A DNA stretch of 64,000 bases, from contig CALUMI010000010.1 in assembly GCA_944321725.1 (NCBI GenBank), positions 1-64,000 of the forward strand, written 5' to 3'. A program made the translations under genes and the position numbers. The notes below the pieces were generated by a model. That model saw nothing but the letters and a program-made list of their open reading frames with translations, did no database searches and was not told the origin of the DNA. Of this stretch, positions 43,353 to 52,627 are shown one piece after another. This DNA comes from an uncultured Muribaculaceae bacterium (GTDB lineage Bacteria > Bacteroidota > Bacteroidia > Bacteroidales > Muribaculaceae). Position 1 is the first letter of the stretch, and each line of letters starts with the position of its first letter.

Positions 43353-45626
43353 TTAACTCTGCGACACCGCATTCTCAGCTGCCACAGCCGCATTATCCGG
43401 CATATTGTCAACCGACTTTATTTGCGACAGGAAATAGCCTTGCGACTTGATAAGATTGCGGGCCTGCAAAACCATGGTTTTTGTCTCATTCAAAATATTC
43501 AGATACAAAACACTCGCTTTTGTGCTTGTCGGCTCCTCTTTCAATCTCTTTATCTGGTGCTTAATAGCGTCGGCTATTATAACAAAAAGATTATCCCTCA
43601 TGGTAAGCACCTCGTCAAGACCCGAAAAATCCTTGTCGCGAAGCATCTCGTTTATTTTGTTGAATATGTTGTCAACACCGTCATTCACCAATTTCAAATC
43701 ATAAATTTGCTCCTGAGTGAATCCGCGATGATGATTTTCTATATGCTCAAACGCCGGGCGCGTACAGTGCAAAAGTGCCTTTGTCACCTCCGTCAGATAG
43801 TCAACCACCTGAATATAGAAATGGCCTGTTTCGATATTTTCGTCCTGAAAACGCTTCAATGTACGCAATATCTGATATTTGCGGTCATTTGCCTGATGAT
43901 AAAGCTCTTCCGACTGCGACATGGTTTCCTTCAGCAACCTCCGGTTTTCCGTAAAAAGCGCGACAAGCATGTGATTGTAGATTTCTGAAATAGACTCCAT
44001 CGTCACACACACTTCCTGCGTGCATTTGAACAGCACGTCGGAATCGTCCGCGCTCTCGTTGATCAGCGGAGCAGGCTTTTCCTCTTTTTCCTTTTTCTTG
44101 AAAATGAGATTATGGCAAAGTATATATCCGCACAGCACAGAAAGCACAGCCAATGCTATCCAGCCGCCCCAGCACAGGATCAGTCCGACGACAAATGAAA
44201 TTGTCACTCCGGCAATAGCCGTTATAAACCATCCCATTATGACGACCATCACGCCTGTTATACGGTATACGGCGCTGTCACGCCCCCACGCGCGGTCGGC
44301 AAGCGACGAGCCCATCGACACCATAAAAATGACATACGTGGTCGACAACGGAAGTTTCAACGATGTGCCAAGGCAAATAAGGCTTGCCGCAGCCGTCAGG
44401 TTGACAATGGCTCGAATATAGTCGTAAGCAGAATCTTTAGCTGTAGTTTCATCCTGCACAAACCTCATATTGATTTTTTCCTGCAATTTCTTAGGTATTA
44501 CAAAATTGTAGGCCTTATTGAGATTGATTGCCAAGCTGACCAACGCTCTCGAAAACCGGTTTGAGCCGAAACGCTCGTCCTCATCGTTTTGAGAAGAAAG
44601 ATTAAGTTGCGTTTCAGCCACTTTCATCGCGTCTTTGGAAAAAAACAATGTAACCGACATTACGATGCCGCTCAAAATCAAAAACCATATATTCACATGC
44701 GCCGGCTCGGCCAATCTCGACATCATCATTGACATGTCGCCGCTCTCCAACGCAAATTTATAGCTGTCGAATCCAGCAATGGGCACACCTATGAAGTTCA
44801 CAAGGTCATTGCCCGCAAATGCCAATGCCAACGCAAACGTACCCGAAAGAATGGTGAACTTCATAATGTTGAGTTTCAGCTTCTGCATAATCCAAAGCAC
44901 GACAGTGGCAATAACCCAAATCACAAACAGCGAGATATAGATATGGTCATTTATCAAATGGTCAAATTCCGGTGTTATCAAGCCGGAGCTTTTCATCCCC
45001 TTGAATATGGCAAAATACACAATCCCGACAATAGATATACCGCACCATGCCGCGCCATACCGTTTCAGGGATTTGGCATACTTGAATGAGAATATTATGC
45101 GCGATATGTACATTAACACCGCCCCAACCGTAAAAGCAATCACCACCGACGACAAAATTCCGGAAATGATTACCATAGCTTTTCCTGCGTTTATAAACTC
45201 CGCGAGGTCGGCAAACGACATGTCGGGCGAATTCCATATCTTATATGCTGCAACGGCAAGAGAGCTGCCCAAAAGCTCAAACACAAGCGAAACTGTTGTA
45301 GAAGTGGGCAATCCCAACGAGTTAAACGTATTAAGCACAATCACGTCGGTAAGCATTATACCGACAAACAGCACCATGATTTCCGTAAACGTAAACATGC
45401 CGGGATGGAACACCCCGTTGCGGGCCACTTCCATCATGCCGTTGGATGTCACCACACCCAACATAATGCCAACACACGCAACCGTCAGAATAATCCAACG
45501 CTTTGCCACTTTGCACCCGAGTGCCGAGTTAAGGAAATTGACAGCGTCGTTTGACACGCCGACAATCAAATCCAACACCGCCAGCACCGCAAGGATGACT
45601 ACAATCACTGTAAATATAGGATCCAT
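43353..45626 (-). CDS. PiT-family phosphate transporter with C-terminal PhoU-like domain
   Basis: A 757-residue membrane protein. Residues 1-510 form the PiT transporter with its duplicated signature (VSNDAVNFLNSALGCKVAKR near residue 24 and LKLPLSTTYVIFMVSMGSSL near 408). Residues about 540-740 are a soluble helical region like PhoU/DUF47 (FKCTQEVCVTMESISEIYNHM, RKYQILRTLKRFQDENIETG). PiT proteins import phosphate, driven by protons or sodium. It lies 10 bases after a PhoR-like kinase gene, so the transporter and its regulators form one operon. The PhoU-like tail may report transport to the kinase; this is inference. Confidence 0.9.
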   Translation of the reverse strand: MDPIFTVIVVILAVLAVLDLIVGVSNDAVNFLNSALGCKVAKRWIILTVACVGIMLGVVTSNGMMEVARNGVFHPGMFTFTEIMVLFVGIMLTDVIVLNTFNSLGLPTSTTVSLVFELLGSSLAVAAYKIWNSPDMSFADLAEFINAGKAMVIISGILSSVVIAFTVGAVLMYISRIIFSFKYAKSLKRYGAAWCGISIVGIVYFAIFKGMKSSGLITPEFDHLINDHIYISLFVIWVIATVVLWIMQKLKLNIMKFTILSGTFALALAFAGNDLVNFIGVPIAGFDSYKFALESGDMSMMMSRLAEPAHVNIWFLILSGIVMSVTLFFSKDAMKVAETQLNLSSQNDEDERFGSNRFSRALVSLAINLNKAYNFVIPKKLQEKINMRFVQDETTAKDSAYDYIRAIVNLTAAASLICLGTSLKLPLSTTYVIFMVSMGSSLADRAWGRDSAVYRITGVMVVIMGWFITAIAGVTISFVVGLILCWGGWIALAVLSVLCGYILCHNLIFKKKEKEEKPAPLINESADDSDVLFKCTQEVCVTMESISEIYNHMLVALFTENRRLLKETMSQSEELYHQANDRKYQILRTLKRFQDENIETGHFYIQVVDYLTEVTKALLHCTRPAFEHIENHHRGFTQEQIYDLKLVNDGVDNIFNKINEMLRDKDFSGLDEVLTMRDNLFVIIADAIKHQIKRLKEEPTSTKASVLYLNILNETKTMVLQARNLIKSQGYFLSQIKSVDNMPDNAAVAAENAVSQS

Positions 45627-45636
45627 ATCTTATTTT

Positions 45637-47067
45637 TTATTTATGCAACGAAAATATAAATTCAAGCCCCGCCGACTTTCTGTTACAAGCCCTTATTACC
45701 CCATTGTGGAAGAGGACGGCATTGCGTACAATCGACAGTCCCAACCCTGTCCCGCCATTCTTCCGTGAGCGTCCGCTGTCTATACGGTAAAAACGCTCGA
45801 ATATGCGCGACAAATGCTTGTCCTCTACTCCCGTACCGTTATCATACACATCAAACCAATATTCCTTATCTGTTTCTTTGGTCATGCTGATGAATATGTC
45901 CCTCCCTCCGGAATATGCTATGGCATTATTCACCAAATTCCGGAAAATGGCGTCCACAAGCTGCTTGTTGCCTTTTATAATGACATTTTCGGGGACATCC
46001 ACATTGATACGCATTTTCTTCTCTATCGAATACGTGTCAACCTCATCGCAAATATCTTTAATCACCTTGCTTATATCCACATCGTCAACCTCAAGCGTGT
46101 CTTTCGCGTCGGTTATACGTGTTATCAGCGTGACATCCTGCAACAGATTATTCAAGCGCATGGTGTTGTTGTAGCCGGTTTCCAGCAGTTTTTTGCGCAT
46201 TTCCTCGTTCAGGTTGTTGTCGAGCAGCGTTTCAAAACAGCCTCTTATCGCCTGCACAGGCGTTTTCAGCTCATGATTTATATTGCTCGTAAGCTGATGT
46301 TTAATCCTTATTTTCTCCCGCTCCTCATGAAGCGCCTCCTCAAGACTTTTGTCGCGCTCTTCGGCCACCTCTTTCAGCTCTTTGTACATATTTATTATCA
46401 CCGTCGACACATCGCCAAGCTCGTCGTCCGGAAGCTCGGAAGTGTCAAAATTGCGAATGTCGCCATTTTTTGCCTGCCGCGCAAACTCCCTCAGATTACT
46501 GACACCCAAACTAAACCGGTTAATGGCAAAATAGAGTATGATGTTTATTATCACGGTAATGCCCAAAACCACCCATATATAATTCATATCGCCCTGAAGC
46601 ACGCTCCGCAGCTCAAGGTCGTAAGGCAAAGCCGTACGCACTACAATCCCTACACCGGAAGTGGCAGAATAGAAATAATATCTCTTGTCGGTTTCAGAGA
46701 ACCTTCTAATCATATTCCCCCGCCCGTCTTTAAGGGCTTTCTGAAACTCAGGACGGTCTTTGTGGTTTTCAAGATTCTTGTCATAGCTGTCGTACAGCAC
46801 ATTGCCGCTATGGTCTATTATCGTCACCCGCAAATCGTCGTCACGCAATATTTGGTCGATAATAGGGTCAGACAGATTTCTGTCTTCCTGATATTTTTTC
46901 AAGATAATGTCATTATAGACTTGCAGGCGAGTATCGAGCAACGACACTTTATAATCGCGCTCCCTCGTGTATTGAATAGTGATAAAAGCCACCACCAACA
47001 GCCAAAAAAACACATTTACTATAAGAAAAAGTTTTGTGCGGTAATTGAATTTAATCTTTAAAGCCAT
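45637..47067 (-). CDS. Sensor histidine kinase, PhoR-like
   Basis: A 476-residue two-component kinase. One membrane helix (about 13-32), a periplasmic sensor region (33-165), a second helix (about 166-186), a HAMP-like linker, and then the dimerisation/phosphorylation box with NINHELKTP near 275, followed by the ATP-binding domain (NAIAYSGG, GTGVEDKHLSRIF, NGGTGLGLSIV). It overlaps its response regulator by 17 bases. The ligand is unknown; the following PiT transporter suggests phosphate. Confidence 0.92.
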   Translation of the reverse strand: MALKIKFNYRTKLFLIVNVFFWLLVVAFITIQYTRERDYKVSLLDTRLQVYNDIILKKYQEDRNLSDPIIDQILRDDDLRVTIIDHSGNVLYDSYDKNLENHKDRPEFQKALKDGRGNMIRRFSETDKRYYFYSATSGVGIVVRTALPYDLELRSVLQGDMNYIWVVLGITVIINIILYFAINRFSLGVSNLREFARQAKNGDIRNFDTSELPDDELGDVSTVIINMYKELKEVAEERDKSLEEALHEEREKIRIKHQLTSNINHELKTPVQAIRGCFETLLDNNLNEEMRKKLLETGYNNTMRLNNLLQDVTLITRITDAKDTLEVDDVDISKVIKDICDEVDTYSIEKKMRINVDVPENVIIKGNKQLVDAIFRNLVNNAIAYSGGRDIFISMTKETDKEYWFDVYDNGTGVEDKHLSRIFERFYRIDSGRSRKNGGTGLGLSIVRNAVLFHNGVIRACNRKSAGLEFIFSLHK

Positions 47068-47734
47068 AGCCGTATCCTTGTTTTGTTATCAGGTTCGACT
47101 CATATTCTCCAAGTTTCTTCCTCAGGCGATTAATGTTGACGTCTATCGTGCGGTCGACAACATATATGTTTTTCTCCCATATCTGCCTCAAGATTTCATC
47201 TCTCGTGAATATCTTATTGCGATGAGTGAGAAACATGTGCAGCAAGTCAAACTCTTTTTTTGTCAGAGTGACCTCCTCCCCGTTGATGCGGCATGTACGC
47301 GACACCACATCAAGCTCCAAATTCTCAAATCTCACCACATCGAGCGGATTGGAATTCGCCCGCTTCAGCAACCGCTGCACACGCAAAACAAACTCGCGCA
47401 TCGAAAACGGCTTTTTGATATAATCGTCAGCGCCACGGGTAAACCCTTCTATAAGCGGTTTTTCCTCTCCCAAAGCCGTACAAACGATTATCGGCACTTC
47501 CGACGTCCGTTTATTCTCGCGCACGGCGGAAACAAGCTCCAAACCGCTCATCTCCCCCATCATTATGTCAAACACCATCAACGAATATTGCTGCAAATCC
47601 ATTTGCAATGCCGCCTCTGCCGAATAGGCCACATCCACCACATAGCCGGCAAGCTCAAGATTGATTTTCATCAAATCGCAAATAGAGGCCTCGTCGTCGA
47701 CAACTAAAATTTTAACCGGAGTAGTACTGTCCAT
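47051..47734 (-). CDS. Response regulator, OmpR/PhoB family
   Basis: From the start chosen here (MDSTTPVKI) the protein has 227 residues. The receiver domain has the acidic pair (VVDDEA), phosphoacceptor Asp in VFDIMMGEMSGLEL, and the lysine in YIKKPF. The C-terminal winged helix (LTKKEFDLLHMFLTHRNKIF, DRTIDVNINRLRKKLGEY) binds DNA. Two further in-frame starts (47740 and 47752) are possible. It leads the operon with the kinase and phosphate transporter. Confidence 0.92.
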   Translation of the reverse strand: MDSTTPVKILVVDDEASICDLMKINLELAGYVVDVAYSAEAALQMDLQQYSLMVFDIMMGEMSGLELVSAVRENKRTSEVPIIVCTALGEEKPLIEGFTRGADDYIKKPFSMREFVLRVQRLLKRANSNPLDVVRFENLELDVVSRTCRINGEEVTLTKKEFDLLHMFLTHRNKIFTRDEILRQIWEKNIYVVDRTIDVNINRLRKKLGEYESNLITKQGYGYGFKD

Positions 47735-47788
47735 AATCATTAATTTACACACAAGCGCGCGATATACGCCACTTGTAAAACCACACTA

Positions 47789-47820
47789 CAAAGATATGCA
47801 AGCATCAGGTTACAAATATA
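47789..47820 (-). promoter_or_regulatory. Two candidate -7 elements before the two-component operon
   Basis: Both TATCTTTG (47789-47796) and TATATTTG (47813-47820) on the minus strand match TAnnTTTG. They are 24 bases apart, so either may be used, or the upstream one may serve as part of the -33 region of the other. Confidence 0.5.
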
Positions 47821-47847
47821 ACAATTATTTAACAAATCATCCCTAAA

Positions 47848-50415
47848 TCAGAAAGAAAAATGCAAAGCTATCCTGACTCCGTTTTTATCGACTCCGGGAG
47901 TGTCGCGATAAGTCAGACGCCAAACGTAATCAACTCTCAAAATTGAAAAGATATTATCCAACCCCACACTCATCTCCATATACGGCATTTTATCCATTTC
48001 GCGGCATAAGGCGTTTGCCGGAAATCTGAACAGATTATTGTTGAGCGCGGGATTATTTTTGTCGCTCAACGAGCCATAAAGCCCCTTAAACGATACAACC
48101 TCGCGCAATTTCATGTATTTTATCAACGGTATTCGGTTGAAAAGCGCTCCGTTGGCAAAATACGTTATGTCCCACGACAGATATTGGTCGTTGACAAATT
48201 CCATCGCGTTCATCAGCGCATACGACTCCGGCTGTATGGTATACGACAAATTGGCGTTTGGCAAAAGCAAATCGGGATACGACACCTGACTCCATATTTT
48301 CCCCGCCTTCAAAATAATATCCGTGTATCCAAACGCCGAAAACCAAAATCTTTTCTGCACGCTGAATTCTGTTTTATTGACCGTATTGAGGCTGTTGAAA
48401 AGCCCTTTCGGGCTATATGTATGCGACAGCACAAAAATCGGCGCGTCAAGATTAATCGGGATACGCGTGAACCTCGCGTCATAGAATTTCTCTCCGGGAG
48501 CATAGCGCAATGTCAAATTGACAGACGCCTGCTGATAATTGTCATACCAATTCCCGTATCCGTCGTAAAACGGTATCCATCGCGTAGCCTCCTGCACCTG
48601 ATGCTGCAATCCCAATGTAACCGATAATCCGGACACCGTTTCTTTCTTATATTCCAGCTCGCTCAGACGCCGGTAAGTCATTTTATCGTTGGTCTGCCGT
48701 TTCCATGCCATAAACACGTTGTCCATATTAGTGAACATATACTGCTGTCCTAATTGATATACATCGTATTTGTGATGCAGCCTAAGCGAGTGTACAGGAT
48801 ATTCTTTCGCATGGTACTCTTTCTCCGGAAAGGAATATTCCACCTCCGCGTCATATTTCAATTTGCGGTCTTTGGTGCCATAGGCTATATAGCCCTTCGC
48901 AAACCAATGCTTATTAAGATTGGCCGTAGTCATGCCGCCCACCCTGAAACGTGCGCCCTCCACCGTGTTTCCGCTTATAGTGGTGTTCATCGGCCCGAAA
49001 TCAAACTTGCTCGAATCCTTCTCTCCTGTCGGAATATAACCCGATACAAGCACAGATATTATTTTTTCAGCCCAATAGAAAACCGGCACCTCGCGCAGTT
49101 GTGTCAACAGCTTTGAAATCGCGTTTTCATTCTCGCGTATCGGCACCATACGGTTGTCAGCCCAATATTGTTCAGGCATAAATCTGGCGTCGGCAGCCTC
49201 GATTGTCTTGCCTTCCATTCCGAAAATAGAGTCATTCAAAGGCTTCTCGAAACTGAAATTGCGATAAGAGGTATTGCGCCTTACATACAGACCCTGAGTG
49301 GAAGGTATGATTGAAAACTCCACCACCATGTCGTCCTTGACCTTCAGCCGGCTCCCGTCAGGCGCCTTTTCATAATCCTGCTCTATGAACATATTGTCCA
49401 CATAATTGAGATTAATGGCTTTGGGGACATTCAGGCGCACTTTCTTGACGAACAACGACGTGTCGTTTTCCACCACATAAATCCTGCCCAAAAAACCGAA
49501 CGAGCGGTTGTTGAACGGCGAAAAGCTGAGTTCCACACACCTGACTCCGTCAATCGCGACAGTGTCAGTCAGATAATATTTATAGAAACGTGTGCCTATC
49601 CGGGACAGCGGGCTGACAAAGCGGTTTTGCAATATATTCACGTTATTGCCGAAAATATCGACCTCACGGAATACATCGTCGACAAAACGCTGCACGCTCT
49701 CCTCGTCGAATATCTCATCTATGCCGGCACGCTTTATCCCTGTCACATACTCTTTTTCCGCACCGGGCGAATTTCTGAAATATTCTTTCGACAATTTCTC
49801 TTTTACCGACACATTCAATATCGGCTTGCCCGACACTTCCGACGTGTCAAGATAATCGAATATGAACTGAAACTTTTTAAAAATCCATTTTTCTTTCTGG
49901 TCTTCAGAAAAATCATTGAGGGCGAACGTCATTTTCTCATATTTGTCATAACTGTAGTAGTCATGATTCTTCGGATCGTACCGCTCTTTCCTGTCCATTA
50001 TTTTCTCCACGAAAGCCACCGCCGGATTGTTTTTCCTCGAATAATGCTCTTTGCCCGGCTTTACAACCACTTCTTTCAGAGCCACACCCGCCGGAACCAG
50101 CTCCACTGTAATGTCATTGTCCTCACCCTTATTCACAAACACCTCTTTCGTGGCATATCCCATTGTGGAGAACTGCAAATTAATGAAATTCACTTTTGTG
50201 CCGATTTCAAACCGCCCATCCTCATCCGTCTGCAGCCCTTTGTCGGAGCCTTTCAGAAAAACGGCCACATAAGGCAACGGCTCACGCGATAAAGAGTCGA
50301 CGACCATTCCCCTGACATGTGTGGTTCTTACCGGACTTTGAGCTGTTGCGACCGCAAAATGCGACAACATCAATATCAAACCCAAAAACAATCTGCTCAA
50401 AAAAATCTTTTTCAT
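47848..50415 (-). CDS. DUF5686 outer-membrane protein with carboxypeptidase-like domain
   Basis: An 855-residue exported protein. After a signal peptide ending AVATAQ, residues about 34-115 form a CarboxypepD_reg-like beta domain (HVRGMVVDSLSREPLPYVAV, TDEDGRFEI, LKEVVVKPGKEHY). The remainder matches the DUF5686 family, ending with many beta strands and a terminal aromatic residue (IALHFSF), as in outer-membrane barrels. The function of the family is not established. It is transcribed alone on the minus strand. Confidence 0.85.
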   Translation of the reverse strand: MKKIFLSRLFLGLILMLSHFAVATAQSPVRTTHVRGMVVDSLSREPLPYVAVFLKGSDKGLQTDEDGRFEIGTKVNFINLQFSTMGYATKEVFVNKGEDNDITVELVPAGVALKEVVVKPGKEHYSRKNNPAVAFVEKIMDRKERYDPKNHDYYSYDKYEKMTFALNDFSEDQKEKWIFKKFQFIFDYLDTSEVSGKPILNVSVKEKLSKEYFRNSPGAEKEYVTGIKRAGIDEIFDEESVQRFVDDVFREVDIFGNNVNILQNRFVSPLSRIGTRFYKYYLTDTVAIDGVRCVELSFSPFNNRSFGFLGRIYVVENDTSLFVKKVRLNVPKAINLNYVDNMFIEQDYEKAPDGSRLKVKDDMVVEFSIIPSTQGLYVRRNTSYRNFSFEKPLNDSIFGMEGKTIEAADARFMPEQYWADNRMVPIRENENAISKLLTQLREVPVFYWAEKIISVLVSGYIPTGEKDSSKFDFGPMNTTISGNTVEGARFRVGGMTTANLNKHWFAKGYIAYGTKDRKLKYDAEVEYSFPEKEYHAKEYPVHSLRLHHKYDVYQLGQQYMFTNMDNVFMAWKRQTNDKMTYRRLSELEYKKETVSGLSVTLGLQHQVQEATRWIPFYDGYGNWYDNYQQASVNLTLRYAPGEKFYDARFTRIPINLDAPIFVLSHTYSPKGLFNSLNTVNKTEFSVQKRFWFSAFGYTDIILKAGKIWSQVSYPDLLLPNANLSYTIQPESYALMNAMEFVNDQYLSWDITYFANGALFNRIPLIKYMKLREVVSFKGLYGSLSDKNNPALNNNLFRFPANALCREMDKMPYMEMSVGLDNIFSILRVDYVWRLTYRDTPGVDKNGVRIALHFSF

Positions 50416-50474
50416 TCGAAATAATTTTCACATGCTTTATCACAAGCAAGTGCAAATATTTATTAGTTTTGCCG

Positions 50475-50482
50475 CAAAATTA
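50475..50482 (-). promoter_or_regulatory. Candidate -7 element of the DUF5686 gene
   Basis: TAATTTTG on the minus strand, an exact TAnnTTTG match, 60 bases before the start codon. Confidence 0.4.
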
Positions 50483-50513
50483 GGCAATTTAAGCCGCACA
50501 AGCTGTCTTAATC

Positions 50514-50530
50514 AGACTAAATTATAGTCT
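50514..50530. promoter_or_regulatory. Palindromic site before the CYTH gene
   Basis: AGACTA and TAGTCT are perfect inverted arms around AATTA. The site lies between the divergent DUF5686 and CYTH genes and is placed like an operator, but no regulator is known. Confidence 0.35.
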
Positions 50531-50558
50531 ATTTGTATTATTATCACACTTTTTACAA

Positions 50559-51035
50559 ATGAACGTAGAGATAGAACACAAATATCTGCTGAAAAATACC
50601 CTCTATCGTGATATGGCCTACAAAACCACACACATCATACAAGGGTATCTGTCAAGGGACAAGCAACGCACCGTGAGAGTCCGCGTCAAAGACGATAAAG
50701 CCTGCCTGACGGTCAAAACATGCAACAAAGGCGACACCCGTGACGAGTTTGAATACATCATACCTCTTTCCGACGCAAAAGCGTTACTGAAATCCTGCAT
50801 TCCTCCAATCATTGAGAAAACGCGTTTTTTAGTGAATTTCGACGGCTTTGTCTGGGAAATCGATGAATTTACGGGCGAACTTAACGGCATAGCAATCGCC
50901 GAAATAGAATTGCCGTCAAGCGACACTCACTACACACTGCCACCATTTACCGGCAAAAATGTCACAGGCAATCCCCTGTACTACAATTCCAACATCCATT
51001 TGCTCGCCGGCGGAAAGTCAACGCAACTCCAATGA
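50559..51035 (+). CDS. CYTH-domain phosphatase or cyclase-like protein
   Basis: A 158-residue single CYTH domain. The N-terminal ExExK signature is present (NVEIEHKYLL), followed by RVRVKDDKACLTVK and the late acidic strand AIAEIELP that completes the metal and triphosphate tunnel. Stand-alone bacterial members of this size are mostly inorganic triphosphatases rather than adenylate cyclases. The gene converges with rlmD and their ends overlap by 18 bases. Confidence 0.88.
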   Translation: MNVEIEHKYLLKNTLYRDMAYKTTHIIQGYLSRDKQRTVRVRVKDDKACLTVKTCNKGDTRDEFEYIIPLSDAKALLKSCIPPIIEKTRFLVNFDGFVWEIDEFTGELNGIAIAEIELPSSDTHYTLPPFTGKNVTGNPLYYNSNIHLLAGGKSTQLQ

Positions 51036-52427
51036 CACGACGTTCTCCACATGGTGCGTTTGCGGAAACATGTCCACAGGCTGCACTTCCGTAACTTTAT
51101 ACTCAGCGTCGAGCAACGCTATGTCGCGGGCCTGTGTCGCCGGATTACAACTGACATAAACCAATTTTTTTGGAGCTGCCCTAAGAATCACATTCACAAC
51201 ATCCTCATGCATTCCGGCGCGCGGAGGGTCGATAATCATCACATCGGGCTTGCCATGCGCGGCAACAAATTCATCGGTCAGTATATCTTTCATGTCGCCA
51301 GCAAAAAACGACGTGTTGTCTATCCCGTTGACTTTCGAATTGAGTTTGGCGTCCTCAATAGCCTCCGGGACATACTCTATCCCGATAACACGATTGGCGC
51401 GACGGGCCACAAAGTTGGCTATCGTACCCGTGCCTGTATACAAATCATAGACAAGCTCCGACCCGGAAAGATCCGCCATGCGCCGCACTACCTTATACAA
51501 TTCCCATGCCTGTAGCGAATTGGTCTGATAAAACGATTTGGGACCTATCCTGAAACGCAGTCCTTCCATTTCCTCCTCGATATACTCGCGCCCGCTGAAA
51601 AGCACGGTTTCCTGATCGCCTATCGTGTCATTCACCTTAAGATTTACGACATAGAGCAATGATGTGATTTGCGGAAAACGTACAGAAACCGCCCCCATTA
51701 CATCCTCGATTTTATCCTTGTCGTTCTCGCCAAACACAACCACCAACATAACCTCGCCCGTCGATGCTATGCGTATCATCAGCGTCCGCATCAATCCCGT
51801 CTGGGCTTTAAGATCATAAAATGAGTAACCCTTGCCAAGAGCGTATTCTCTGATGAAAAGCCTGATTTCATTCGACAAGTCATCCTGAAGCCAGCATTTC
51901 TTTATATCAAGCACCTTGTCGAAAGCGCCGGGTATATGGAATCCGACGGCATTGCGCTCCGGAAATTCTTTTCCGCTCCGAAGCTCATCAAAAGTCAACC
52001 AACACTTATTGGAAAACGTAAATTCCAATTTATTGCGATAATGATAGATTTCAGATGAGCCTAAAATCGGATTTATTTCCGGTATCTCAACCTTGGCTAT
52101 GCGCTGCAAAGCGTCAAGCACCTGCTCTCTCTTGTATCGCAGCTGATCGTCATACGGTATATGCTGCCATTTGCATCCGCCACACACTCCGAAATGCCCG
52201 CATTTCGGCTCAACCCTGCGCGAGGACGGTTTAATTATTTTAACAATATGAGCCTCCGCATAATTGCGTTTCTTTTTGTCTATCTTAATATCCGCCACAT
52301 CGCCCGGAGCGCCGAACGGGATAAACACCACCAACTCGTTTACCCGCGCGACGCTTTTTCCTTCGGCGGCCACGCCGGTTATATCCACGCCCTCAACTAC
52401 AGGCAATTCTTTTCGCTTACGTGCCAA
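51018..52427 (-). CDS. rlmD: 23S rRNA (uracil-5)-methyltransferase, RlmD-like
   Basis: Methylates a uracil in 23S rRNA, with AdoMet. The 469-residue protein has an N-terminal TRAM domain (about 10-65), 4Fe-4S cysteines (CGHFGVCGGCKW near residues 78-90), the AdoMet motif VYDLYTGTGTIANFV, MIIDPPRAGMH and the catalytic cysteine in YVSCNPATQARD. RlmD (position 1939) is the most usual annotation; RlmC or a tRNA-specific relative is less likely because of the length and TRAM domain. The gene may be called rumA in other schemes. Confidence 0.9.
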   Translation of the reverse strand: MARKRKELPVVEGVDITGVAAEGKSVARVNELVVFIPFGAPGDVADIKIDKKKRNYAEAHIVKIIKPSSRRVEPKCGHFGVCGGCKWQHIPYDDQLRYKREQVLDALQRIAKVEIPEINPILGSSEIYHYRNKLEFTFSNKCWLTFDELRSGKEFPERNAVGFHIPGAFDKVLDIKKCWLQDDLSNEIRLFIREYALGKGYSFYDLKAQTGLMRTLMIRIASTGEVMLVVVFGENDKDKIEDVMGAVSVRFPQITSLLYVVNLKVNDTIGDQETVLFSGREYIEEEMEGLRFRIGPKSFYQTNSLQAWELYKVVRRMADLSGSELVYDLYTGTGTIANFVARRANRVIGIEYVPEAIEDAKLNSKVNGIDNTSFFAGDMKDILTDEFVAAHGKPDVMIIDPPRAGMHEDVVNVILRAAPKKLVYVSCNPATQARDIALLDAEYKVTEVQPVDMFPQTHHVENVVSLELR

Positions 52428-52458
52428 TTCTCTTTGATTTAAAAACTTGATTAATCGT

Positions 52459-52466
52459 GCAAATTT
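52459..52466 (-). promoter_or_regulatory. Candidate -7 element of rlmD
   Basis: The minus strand reads TAAATTTG, an exact TAnnTTTG match, about 32 bases before the start codon. Confidence 0.5.
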
Positions 52467-52562
52467 ACGTATTTCCGCAGCACAATAACAAAATAAAAAA
52501 TAATAATTGTTTACAACACGTTTTTTTCGTCAAACTATTTTCGTATTTCAAGTTTATGTAAT

Positions 52563-52570
52563 TATATTTG
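52563..52570 (+). promoter_or_regulatory. Candidate -7 element of ppdK
   Basis: TATATTTG followed by CATAC, an exact match, 58 bases before the ATG. TTTC/TTCG occupies the -33 position. Confidence 0.6.
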
Positions 52571-52627
52571 CATACTTAACAAAAAATTACAATACCAAAC
52601 AATATAATTTATTAACATTTCATCAAA

